Notes under the pieces: model-generated
The model's database searches: none
Told to the model about the DNA's origin: nothing
Seen by the model: the letters and a program-made list of their open reading frames with translations, nothing else
Program-made: the position numbers and the translations under genes
In this document: in pieces, positions 1 through 11,748 of the stretch
How the letters are laid out: the number at the start of each line of letters is the position of its first letter
How positions within the stretch are numbered: position 1 is the stretch's first letter
Assembly: GCA_003260075.1 (NCBI GenBank)
Contig: QLIY01000247.1
Coordinates: forward strand, 62,580-126,579
Direction: 5' to 3'
DNA: 64,000 bases
Origin: Phallusia mammillata
Lineage: Eukaryota; Chordata; Ascidiacea; Phlebobranchia; Ascidiidae

Positions 1-460
1 ATATAACTGATATAAAACTTGCCACCAACGTCGCTATGAGGAGGACAAATGCCGGTGAACAAATAAAAATTGCGTGCTTAGAACTAGTTAAGGTATAGAG
101 GTCATTTGTTGGCCGTCCAATGATTTATATCTCCCGCCTGTGCTTTGCTCGTCAATCTGTTAACAATTCTTCGATATCGAATCTCAGGAAAAATGTGTGC
201 TTGAACAGTCCCCCGTTCCGGCAAATTAACAACTTATAGCTTTTTATGTGGTTTTTTCTTTGCTGTACTACAGCAGCAATAAATATCATATAAGTACTGC
301 TGTGGTCCAAAAGTTGATTTATGCAGTATGCTGTTGGTTGCACATTTTTATTCGAAGACAATTTTTCTTGAAAAAAAAAACAGTACCCTCATGTAAGTCA
401 CTGTTTTTTTATCTATCGTTGACGTGACTGAAGTGCATGGATATAAACAGGTGTTACTGT

Positions 461-597
461 TGTGCCCCTTCATATCACTGATGATGGCATGAGCATTTGC
501 CGAAACGTTGAACAATAAAGCATGTCACTTTTTACGTCTATTTGGGCCGTTATTTTCATCATTAAACTTATGAACAAATCCGTACACAGTGATCTAA
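461..597 (+). mobile_element. MITE family A, copy 1 (5'-truncated)
   Basis: This is one of several related short elements in the window (also 33139-33291, 36793-36928, 51157-51303). Shared blocks are a TGATGATGGCATG-like stretch, GCATTTGCC, an AACAATAAAGCATG stretch, and an end reading GGGCCGTTATTTTCATCATTAA followed by TTATGAACA-ATCCGT. In fuller copies the two ends are inverted repeats. No coding capacity. Confidence 0.6.
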
Positions 598-1675
598 AAT
601 ACCCTAATGCATTTGGCAAATGTTATTTGAAATTAGTGAATTTTAATCTGTTTTGTTTCGATGTTGTTTTACTTAACTGCTAATTTGAGCCAGTAGAGGA
701 TACTTTTTCAAACTCCCTAAATTACGTTCATTTCTGTCTTGGCATGTTGCCTTGCGTATTAGCGCCAGATGTTGATAAATTCCTTGTGAAATTAGCTTGG
801 TCTGTTGCACTTGTTTCCACTTAACAACCTAAATACTTTTTCAAAATATCATGACCTCCTTTACACCTGAGTGCAAATTATTTTCTAAATATTTGTTTTT
901 TGAAGGGTAGCCCGCCTGTTTAGACTTATTAGCACATCAACGTACGCTTGCATTTGAAGCATATATGTAAGATTCTGACGTGCTTTAAGTCAAAAAATGC
1001 TTTTATTTTAGTTTCTTATTTTTAAACACAAAGAAATGGTGTGTAAAATGCGCTTTTTTAACAATTTGTGCATCTGGTTTAAAAATAAGCTTCACTAACT
1101 TTGTATATGCAATACGGTGGTGCTTTTGGCAATCTTTAATAACGCGTTTTCTATACATGTTATTAAAATCTAAATTTGTTCAATAAATTTCCGTTAGCAA
1201 AAACGCGATTTTTGTCACTTATTTCGCACTTAACAACTTTGCTGCTAAGTGACGCTGGAGCCTTAAACAGAGCAAATCCGCTTCTGAGCAATCACTTGTA
1301 ACTCAACCCACCTTCGCTTGCCTTAATCCCCGTGATCCTTTACTCGGTGTCAGATCGACCTCAAAGAAATGCACGGCAGAGGTCTGTGGGAAAATTCAGC
1401 TGTCAAAATAAGTTGAAACCGGAACACTTTGCAGCTCGACTCTGTTCGAATCCGATATCGAATGGCGCCCGTTAATTGGTTCCTCTCTCGTGGCTTAGAT
1501 TCAGGTGTTCAAACCTTACATACAGTCAATGTTTTTCCTTTGACGGGTCGCGTGTAGTTAATTCCTTAAAGTAACTGTTATGTAAGTACAGGTACTCAAT
1601 CAACAACATAAATTCATAACTGGGATCAGCTGTGAAGCGTTTATGCAAACCAGCAATCACGGTACACTCATATGT

Positions 1676-1813
1676 AAATCACAGTACGCCAGGCCCATTG
1701 AAGGCGCCAAAATCTAGGTTTTTCTAGTTACGCCTTGATGCCATATGGTGGTTAATACTTGGGATCGACTGATTCGTAATGTCGCCTTCAATGGGCCTGG
1801 CGTACTGTGATTT
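1676..1813. mobile_element. Short foldback element with perfect 31-bp inverted ends
   Basis: Positions 1676-1706 are the exact reverse complement of 1783-1813 (31 of 31 bases), enclosing a 76-bp spacer. The ends begin AAATCACAGTACGCCAGGCC. No ORF is present, so this is a non-autonomous foldback element or MITE. A diverged copy of the left end occurs at about 36108-36140 in a MYLK intron. Target duplication is not clear, so the superfamily is not assigned. Confidence 0.75.
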
Positions 1814-4077
1814 TCAGGTACTGATTGAAAGACGAATATCTAAATTGCGAGAGGTTTACTTACCTTTAATTCCAATAAAAAATTGTATATATTACAACCA
1901 AACATGGTAAGGTTACCTAAAAAGCATTATGCAACATATTGTATTTGTTGTAAAGCAAATATCTTTAGCACCGGTCAAAATTACGACATGAGACAATTTA
2001 ATAGATTTTAAATGCTGAAATTACACATCAACCATGGGTTTGTATCGTCGTAAAGGCCACATCATGACACGAAATATTCTTGCTTATGGCGCTTGTATGC
2101 TATAGAAAACGTGGTCGTTGTGACACACAAAATTGATTGTGCTTCGATTCCTTGTTAAAGTTTATTGATGTTTTGCCAGTGGCATAATTTGCTACGATGT
2201 CACAAGGCAACAAATGACGTAACTGATAGCTACATATTTGCACGAAAAAGGTATTTAGTCTTCCTGTGCATTGCAAACGACCTCTTACGCACTCACCCGC
2301 TTAATCAACTTCGCATTAGCCTGTGTTCGTGATTGGCTCAAAGTTTGAAAACGACAAATTAACGGACATATATCGAAAGGTGCCAAAATTCCATGCACAA
2401 TACAAATAAAATACATGTTTCTGTTTTGCATTCGTGTCAGACGTGATAGGAACGTTATGGACGGTTGTGTTTAGCAGTGAGTTATAAATATGAAAAAGGC
2501 GCGAATGGGACACTAAAACACAAGTACCGTTTAGTTAAATTGCTAGAAGATCTTCAGGTTTGATGTATTCAGGGCAACAACAGTGTATTTGTGGCGTGTA
2601 TGTTGTCTAGCGACAGGGTCGAAAACTGTAGCATTACTTGGTCTGTAAATGGTGCTGCAGCGGCGTGTAATGAATGAAAAAAAATGATTCTATGAATGTG
2701 GAAAAGAATCTCACCAATGATTCTAGCAAATTATTTATTCCACTTTAACAGCCATCTAAGCAATTATCGATTGTTTGAATCTTTAATGACAAAAAAGCAT
2801 TCCACATTCTATGTCAGACCTCTTTTAAATGTCACACAATATTGTGCAAAATTACACACACATAAATTTATGTATAATGGCAAGATATTTAGAAACTGCA
2901 CAATGTACAAAGTGCATGTGGTCTTTGTTGACTATAATAATTCCATAGAATGGGGACGATTTGTCGTTTGGGTGTTTGGCAGCCATGCGTTACGGGCTGT
3001 TTGGATTTTCATAGAACACCGTGTTTTTGCGTCAGACGTTCAGTCTAGTTTTGTGTTGTGTAGACCAAACACCCACTTGCTGGCTGTAAAGTGCGTTCGT
3101 GCTTCGATGTGCGGAACGCCATGGTTAACTGTAGCGTTAAAACATTTTTGTACAGGTTCAGTTTATTTGTAAAGTTGAATATATTGCAGTTTTGTAAATC
3201 GAAGATTTTGAAGTGTTTTAATTTTGTTCCATTAACATTTTAACATAACTTTACGTGTCTTAACCTTTCAATCAATCGACTTGTATTGTTCGTAGCGGTG
3301 TATGATTTCGTATTATTTAGTCAAAATGTGACATGCAATTTAGTTTTTTAATGATTTGCAGCAACTATTTTAAGCACTGTGATCCCAGTCTGTAATCTGT
3401 AATTCATTGTTTCTAAGTTGAAAGTGTATTTAGGATTAACACTAGAACTTGGCATAACTCCTAACTGTGTTATGGGCCGGTGAAAAAACTTCCAACTGGC
3501 CACAACTTCAGTTCCCAGTAGAGCGCAAAGGGCGACCACAAAAACTCGAGCTAATAATAGCAATGGCGTCACTCTGAAGGACAGGTTCAAATTTTCCTTT
3601 TAGTCTGCTAGGAAAATCGCTGCCCTTGCCATTAGTGGTGAACCTGTTATTGCAAGGCGCGCGTTCTTTGACGTTAAGACTTCGAGAGCCTTTTTCCGGA
3701 ACTCTCAAGTTTTTGCATATTTTCACACCGCCTCATGATCTGCATTTGCAGCCATATGAGGTCATTGCCCCAATGCTGCCTAATGTAAATGGACCTTTTT
3801 GCCAAATACGTTTTTAAATACATTAAAAGTCGTTTGCTTTTAGACAATTTTTTAGACACGTTTTTATATTTTATGTCCAATGCGTGAAACTTTTTAAGGC
3901 AGAAAAGACGGTAGTGTGCAAAGATGCCCACATGGGCGAAATATACATCGTTTAACACTATTTGTCGACTGATTCTGATTAGGAAGCACTGTTGCTTATT
4001 CCATTATACTTGTAGTATGAAAATGATATTTTAAGATTTTTCCTAATAAAAAAACATGTAGTAATGTTTCGTATTTT

Positions 4078-4153
4078 ACCATTTCTATTCTTAACTTACG
4101 TGACCATTCCTATGTGACCATTTCTATTCTTAACTTACGTGACCATTCCTATT
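4078..4153. repeat. Two-copy tandem repeat, unit about 39 bp
   Basis: A unit containing TTTCTATTCTTAACTTACG and TGACCATTCCTAT occurs twice head to tail with almost no change. No function is apparent. Confidence 0.8.
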
Positions 4154-5569
4154 AAAGCACTCTTACCTCATTAGCCTCAGGAGCACCGGATTGGTTAATT
4201 TCATCCACGACGTCATCTGGCAAAAGCAGCAAAAAGGCTTTCGAACAACAAACGCGATCATTCACATGCGCGTTCAAGCGAAACACAAATGACGTTTCAG
4301 GTACCAGGTGCACCGAGGTGTGACGAGATATTGACGCGTTATTTACAGCCAAAGCTCTGTAATCGGCCTTGTTCTGTTGTTCGTGCTCATAGGGCCATTG
4401 TAGAGCACTTGTACTATTTCCTGTAGTTATAGCCAGTTTGTGTGGTGTATGGTTCAAGACTGCCGCGTGGCCTGGGCAAGCATGGCATAACATGTTGATG
4501 CAGATAGCATAGCAATGCCTCGCAGCAATACTTAAATGAAATTGCGAATGTTTGTTTGTCGTCAGTAGGCCTGTTCGCATTGTTTTGTATTTTGCATAGT
4601 TTAGGACAACTTGACTTTAACCGTCGGTATTGTTTGTATCGTTTACATGATCAGGGTGTAGGGATATGTATCCCTAGCACTTCTGCAACGTTTGTAATGC
4701 CGTTTAGATTGATTTAGCACATTGCATGCTCATGCCGTAAAAAATAAAAACCTTAAGTAATGTACTAAACTGTGTGTAGTACATCGTAAATCACGAGTCA
4801 CCAGAGACTCTAAACGGTGGACGACTTCAGACTTGTCAAATATTTTAAACTGTTAAGTAATGTAAATCGTATGTACCTAATACGACTTATTCCTTTTTTT
4901 ATAGTTTTAAACAATTGTTTTGAAACGTTATCTTTAGTCATTGTTTTTGTTGTGAGTTGTTTGTTTTGACATTTACACTTTTGACGTCTGTTTTAATTGA
5001 TGAAGACTACATTAAACTGTTACAGTTACTGTAACTTTGCTACATAGTTGGTTAAACACAACATAAAGACTTATTATAAACTTTTCAATCGACATATTAC
5101 CGTTATGACCTCATCGCTACCGTTTTGGGAATAGCATAAAGCCAAACTCTGACGCATGCGGTCAAATATACCAGAAAGACTGTCTCGTTCCCAAATAATT
5201 TCGAAAAACCTTGTTTGGCGAACGTAGGGTCGATGTGAACGGCTTGAATAGATGAGAGAGTGATATAGCATTCTGAATCACAAATTTACTTGCCAAGTGC
5301 GGTGTCAAGAGCACTGGAGTGCTGTGATCAACGTGAAAGCCAATATCCACAGTTTTCAAGTGTCTGTTCACGTTGTTTCAAACGGCGCTGCATTTTGAAT
5401 GATGTAGAACGTAATTGTACTGTCGCGTATTGCAGGAATGCTGTGTTGCCAGTTTAAATGTCAATAGGTTGTTGTTAGAAAGACAATTAAGTCAAAATAC
5501 AGCTAAGAAAGTGCATTTTGTTTCAGCTAGTTACCCTGTTATGACGTACATTTAAGTATGTGTTTACAG

Positions 5570-5858
5570 CAGGGGCCGGCAACCTTTTTGGCGACGCGTG
5601 CAAATTTACTTGTTATTTCCATGTGTTAATGACCTCGCGTGCTAACGTTTTTCTAAATAATTGTGGTTCGTGCCAGCAGATATCAATAATAAAGAGAAAG
5701 CAGAGTGTTTTGTGCATGTAAGGCTGAATTTTAAGACAATGGCATGATAAAAACTATAAACAAGCAGTGTAACAGGGTAAATTGTTACTTCATATGAACA
5801 CGCAAATCGGTTGGCGTGCCATGAAAAACCACCTCGAGCCAGGGTTTGCCGAACCCTG
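5570..5858. mobile_element. Non-autonomous hAT-type MITE with 8-bp target duplication
   Basis: The element is 289 bp. It starts CAGGGGCCGGCAACC and its far end, read on the other strand, starts CAGGGTTCGGCAAACC, giving imperfect terminal inverted repeats of the CAGNGG...AACC kind typical of hAT transposons. It is flanked by the exact 8-bp duplication GTTTACAG at 5562-5569 and 5859-5866, the target-site length known for hAT. No transposase frame is present, so it would depend on an enzyme supplied elsewhere. Confidence 0.82.
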
Positions 5859-6474
5859 GTTTACAGGCTATTGCTAACTCAAAATTTTGATTTTTGGTTG
5901 GTTTCCAAAGCTAGCTTGTCTCATTAACCACGTTTAAAGTCAATGCATCTAATACTGGTTCAATTCTTTTTTTTCGACAGCATTATCAAAACAGTGTGTT
6001 TATAAAAAAACAGTCACTTATTAACATTCAGGCCCTTTCGAAAACAGTAGTTGCGCATTTAACAGAAGTACAGCGATAAGGTACGTTGCATTTAAAGACC
6101 GAAGTGAAATGTCAGGAAACACATTCCTTGCAACCTATACTTGTTCATTTCCTCAGTTGCTCCGTGCAGTAAGTTGTTAGGGTTCAAGTCGAACATGCTT
6201 GCTTTTGGTCCCAGTCAAAACATTTGCAGTGTACAAAGCATGTAGTTTAGTGCAGTTGTGTATGATATTGAGGCGAGATATTTAAGCACGTACGAGGGGT
6301 GGTAATTTTTATTCACATCTGATTTGTATTTGCGACCCCTTTACCTGGAAGACAGACTGTCTTAATCTTTTGACGTTTTCAATTAGGGGTGGCATTTGTA
6401 AGTTATATCTGATGCCTCATTAATGTGTTTTAATGCGTATGAATTCCTTTGTATGCTAAGCGATATTACAAATA

Positions 6475-6709
6475 GATGGTTTTGCCAAACTGTTTTGGTC
6501 TGTGGCCCAAATGTCTAGGCTCACCACGTGCTGTAAATTTGGGCACAAACAAATAAAAATTAACTCAAAAACAGGCGAAATGGTTTCTAGCAATTTATTT
6601 TCTGCAGTATAACAAAACAGTAGAATCTGTTCAAATGGCTCTGTAGCCCATTAAAAATGTCTTGGTGGCCGAGTACTAGGCCATGGCCCACAGTTTGGGA
6701 ACCACTGGC
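6475..6709. mobile_element. Probable decayed hAT-type MITE
   Basis: The right end, read on the minus strand, starts CCAGTGGTTCCCAAACTG followed by a GGGCCATGGCC stretch, a common hAT terminal sequence. The left end (ATGGTTTTGCCAAACTG ... GTGGCCCAAA) resembles it in inverted orientation but has drifted. I could not find a matching 8-bp duplication, so the borders are approximate. Confidence 0.45.
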
Positions 6710-7391
6710 CTAGGACAAAACGGCGGCCTTAGGGAGTTGCATATTCTGTTTACTAACGTCTTGACCTTTAGATTCAGAGCCAGGTGAAATCAGCCATGTT
6801 CTTTAAAATCGGTAAATAAACGCAACCAAATGAACGCAAACTTGCTATATCGGTAATAAAGTATATAATGATGCCACAACCTTTTCTTCGGTAACGAGTG
6901 CTCCGAAAATTTGTCGCATAATTCTCGGTCCTACGCTGGCCAGCAGTTGGAATTTGTGTGTGAAGGTGTGATAAGGTTGAAAAGCACGAGCAAGCTGTCA
7001 TACGCCCAATTAAACCCATATCCCTACGCTAAACGAACTTTTGACGTGGTACGCTTCCTTGCCAACCAATGACTGGCGAAGACAATTTGTAAAAAAGCGG
7101 ATCAGGAAAACGACTGGTAGAAATGTCACATGTGAGATTTATATTGAACTAAATTCAGTTTCATGAACTGAAGGCATTTGATATTAAAAAATGTTATCAC
7201 AAGTGTTAGATAGTTCCTTGTCATATTTCTTGGGCAAAATGTTTGTAGATGCGATTGGGTATAGATGTGATACAAAAATTTTAAATTGAATATTTCCATT
7301 TAAGGATTGCCGTCAAGCACAATAATGCAGTTTATTTTAAAACTTTTACCGTTTCAAACTTTTCCTAAACATAACGTTTGTGTTTTTGCAG

Positions 7392-7534
7392 CGGTAATAA
7401 ACTCGAGGTAGGGAAAACCCCTGATTTCCTTGTTGACGAGTCGGCGTCAGTCAAGCGGAACAGCTTGGCATCTATAACGTCATCACATACGTCACGTACC
7501 ACGTCAGAGAGTGACGTATTCCTTCCCGGACCTG
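7392..7534 (+). CDS. MYLK: MYLK exon 1 (first recognised): Ser/Thr linker
   Basis: Acceptor TTTTTGCAG, donor CTG|GTAAGA. The exon enters with one base completing an upstream codon and leaves in phase 1, which fits the next exon. It encodes about 47 residues rich in Ser, Thr and charged residues (GNKLEVGKTPDFLVDESASV...) with no domain. It is weaker than the Ig exons because there is no domain match; support comes from the splice sites and phase fit. An upstream exon must exist if it is real. Confidence 0.6.
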
Positions 7535-10500
7535 GTAAGAAATAAATGATCAAATTTCAATTGCTACATTATCGTTGATTAATACTTCATATACCTACGT
7601 CTTGTCAAATTTTTCTAAAGCCAACATAAGTTTTGAGAAGTTGATTTAACATGAAATTAACTTAAATCAGATCATTTGTTAGAACCTGGTGCTCAATGAA
7701 TATAGTATTATTACCAGCCATATTTCACAACCTTTCCTCCTTTTTTTCATCCGGCAAATATAAACAAGTCATCCGACGTTTCTACGTCCTATCAGAAACG
7801 TCTTCATCAGGGTAATGTCAGCTACCAAACACAGTCGTTCTTAACATTACCCTGATGAAGACACCCCATAACAAAAAAGGAATATGTCTTGGCGAATCTC
7901 TGTTTTCTTAGGTTTAACCTTTGTTATTTTCGTGCCCAGCCGTTTCCAGTGACACTGACATGAACATACGTTCGTTGAAATCGCCCCAATTCACACTAAA
8001 ACCTCAATCAAAAGTAGCAGAGGAAGGAAAAGGCATCAGCTTCAAATGCAAAGTTTCCGCTCAACCCATGCCCACAGTTGATTGGTACAAGGTATGTTAA
8101 AAAAACCGACTGTAACATTGCAAGTATGTTAAGATTACCTTAATGGTATGCATGTCGAAACATATAAATGAAAGGAGTACGATTAGTTTTTTTTTGTGTC
8201 TCAATTTTCAGTTATTTACAAATCGGTTATTTGCTTTTACTTTAAAACTACATTTCCAGCTTTACTAAACTTACATTTCTCAAAGTGAGTGTAAAAAGTT
8301 AAGTATAGCAAAGGAAAAATAAAGTCTAGATTGAACTGAAATCCACCCACAGTAGAAGTTTTCCCGGTGATTACTGTTTTCTACATCAATATAATTCAAA
8401 AAATAGAATCTATTTGAATAAGGAACTGAAGATGCCAAAACTTTTTGGTGAAATATATATCTCGTGAAACTATGGTGTTCAACGGTTGATTCTGTTTGGC
8501 CTAGAGTTTCATACACTGGGTTTTGAATTATAGCAAAGGGTGACGGTTTTGAGCTAACGTTTTGTACAGCATCTAGGAAAGGGCGATGTAGGTAAAGATC
8601 GTCAGTCGTCACACATAAACCTATTTGAATTGTCTACCATTTAACGTAAGTACAGTGTTGGGTTGGCAATTTTAAGTAATGTTAACCAAATAAGTGTTAC
8701 ATTTTGCATCAAAGAATTTTTACCGCGCTTTGATACCCGCGTAGTTTTTTCTGCTATTATCCATCGCGACATGGGTGGTCCACTTTAGATGAAAACCATG
8801 CTATAATTCGGTCATTCAACACCGCTAATGCACGCTCCAATAGCTTTTAAGAGTCCAGAGAGATTTCAAATTGGATTTGTTACAAGTATTTGACACATAC
8901 TATCTTTACCATTGTGATGTTTTACTGAAAAGAACATGTTAGCTGCAATGTCTCTTCAATTAGAATTGAAGAATTACATAAGACAAACTATATGGACCTA
9001 ATTTCAAACCTTTACGTGCTATGTGCGCATAAAGCCCCTGTCGTCAATTATCTAATCATTTGTAAAACGAAACCTGCCCACAGACCTGCACTCAGCCAGT
9101 CGATTGCCAAGCGACTTCAGTTTCAAAGCCCTTGTTTACGTAAGGTGTGGGGGTTTCCCGACAATGCTTTTGTGCTGCGGTGTCCGTTTTCGTGATGCTG
9201 ATCCCACAGATTAGAATTAGATGCCTCGACCTTTTCAATGCACTTACCCATGACCGTGTAACAACGACCTGAAATTTTGCTTTCACTTCTTGTTTTTGTT
9301 AAGACAAAATTGTTGATGGCCTTTTTATGAATAAGTTTCTTCTTAACTGGGCAAATGTCTTGGTTTGTGATGTAAAATATGAAAGAGGAACCTTTTATCT
9401 TTGCAGACCGAAAAACACTGTTTTCTTATTATCCATTTATTTAACGACAAAATGTCATTTGTTTTATTTGTTTTGTTGAATATGCAAATAGTTTTGTCAT
9501 AAAACATATTATCACTTGGTAAAACAAAAATACACATATATTTAAAAAATATTTGACTGATTTAACCCGTCGTTTTTCGGTTTATTAGTGATTGTTATAA
9601 GTAGTTGTTATTATGAAGTACACCCCAGGCTGTGAAAACGGCGAAAGAAACACCATTAGTGGTATACTACGGTATACTACCGTTTTTGTCTAAAGTACTA
9701 TTTATTATTTGTGTATCAGTACGAGAAAAAGTTCTCTGATTAGTATCAATACTTTATCTCTGCTGAACTTTTGTCGTCTGTTGATGATGCATCACGATGA
9801 CGTCACAAGTGGTTTGATGTTTATGCTCAATTGGGTCCATAAGATAGATTCATTTGTCGTAATCCCCTCGCACCGCTGGGTGTAAACTGAACCTCGAAAT
9901 TGCCCCCGCAACCTATTTACCTTACCGCCAACATTTTCACAACACAATGGAACGATTGTTTTTCTTATACTGACGTCACCCAAACCAGGGAATCTGATGT
10001 AAACAAGGGATGACCTCTTAGACGTTGATGAATTGACGTTATAGGTTAAAAATAGTTTTCATTTGCTTCTGGATGAGTTTAGAACAGTTTACGTCGTTTG
10101 TCAGTGATTTAATCATACATTTACCACTTTATTTACGTGTAGTTATTGTAGTGATTGAACAGTTTGTGTGCTAAAATGAAAGCTCTAAACCTAAAACGTG
10201 TTGCTGTTATTGTTTCTTTATTCGCGGGCACTAACAGGTGATTACCACCAAATTTGAAACTCGGCTGGTTTAGGACACAAACTTCGGCCGCTGTTTGGCG
10301 CTAGAGCACCTTGTTTCCAGATTTTGACTCCTGAATATTTGTTAGCGAATACTGGATGTCCTTTTGGTGTGCATAGATATCTAGTCAAAGGGTAATTTGA
10401 CTATTAAATAACTTTTTTGTCAATTAATGATTCGTATGTATACTTTTGCGGCACCAAATATTCTTTAAAATGAAAGTAAAAATTGTCAACATTGAAAGTG

Positions 10501-11652
10501 TGTATGACAAGCTGTGAAAAAAATTGTAAATGAACACTTTCGTACAATACGTCTACGGAAAATGTTTTAAACTCCTTCTCGAAGTTAGCTTCACATAAAT
10601 GACTGCAAAACAGCTTTTTTACGGTTTTGCAACACCTGCTAAGTATCGCTCTTATTATCTGGTGCTCCAGTCCTATGCGCAACCAAGCGTGCAGTGAAAG
10701 TGCGCCCTGATTGGTTAAGCTGCGTCTCGTGACCTTTTCGTGCTGGAAAATTGACGAGGCTTTCACCTTTTGGCCGGCGCTCGTCGCGTGCTTGACATTT
10801 TTTGGCCGCTTTTTTGACTAACTTGCGATGCATGAGCTGCGTTTTCGTCTCGGGATTAAGGAAACTGTAGCTGCCATCAGAGCGACGGGTCTGAGAGATT
10901 GCACCTTATCTCGGGCACCGCTGGCAAAATGGGCCCCCCCCCCCTATTCTTGTTTAAAAGTTATCCTATGCTATTAGCTCAAAATATTCTCATTTTTAGA
11001 CCGTTACTAATCTTTCAAAATTAGAACAAATAAATTTAATAAGTTTGTGCGCCCCCCCCCCATTGGACATGCACTGAAAATATGTTAAGTCGGGGTTTTA
11101 TGCAGCGTTTCGCTTTTTTGCCGACGGTTGTATGCTGACAAATTCCAAATATTAGTCAGGTATCAAGTATAACATTTGACGTGTTTTTATCGTTTTGGAG
11201 CGATTGAACATGTCTTGCACTTCAAAACAGTGTCTTTACAATGTCCATTTCATTTTAAACATATCGTAATGTGTTCTTTTACAAAGCGAAATACTCAACT
11301 GAACACAATTGTTTGTTTTACATTGGCAAATTACTTTGGGTTTTAGTGATTCCTGGGTATTCTTGTTTAAAAGTTATCCTATGCTATTAGCTCAAAATAT
11401 TCTCAGTTTTAGACCGTTACTAATCTTTCAAAATTAGAACAAATAAGTTTAATAAGTTTGTGCTTGCTGAGAGTATTTCCAACCGGGATATGTGTGCCCT
11501 ACCTAAGGGCTGTATCAGTTAAAATACTTTGAAATATCTCCCTTTTCCACCGCTGTGGCTTTTCTCTGCGGCGTAACAACAATCCTATTGCGATGAATAG
11601 AAAGGGGAAAGATTATCCCAATCTTGAAGCACACGGACAAATAGGGCCGCCT

Positions 11653-11748
<96 letters not shown>

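Larger units (their letters stand above)
1..7391. other. Region upstream of first recognised MYLK exon
   Basis: I see no coding exon here that I can support on either strand. Open frames are short, compositionally poor and lack convincing splice borders. The region holds several small transposon remnants (listed separately) and otherwise AT-rich unique sequence. MYLK's promoter and first exon(s) may lie here or further upstream, because the first exon recognised (7392) begins inside a codon and so needs an upstream partner. Confidence 0.6.

Noticed and set aside
2696..3172. 158-codon + strand ORF upstream of MYLK
   Set aside because: Composition is typical of AT-rich non-coding sequence (many Phe, His, Tyr, Asn), with no domain, no splice signals and no good context.
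4152..4580. Minus-strand ORF ending near a GTAAGAG donor-like site
   Set aside because: One good donor sequence (CATTAGCCTC region, minus strand) is suggestive, but there is no acceptor, no partner exon and no family match.
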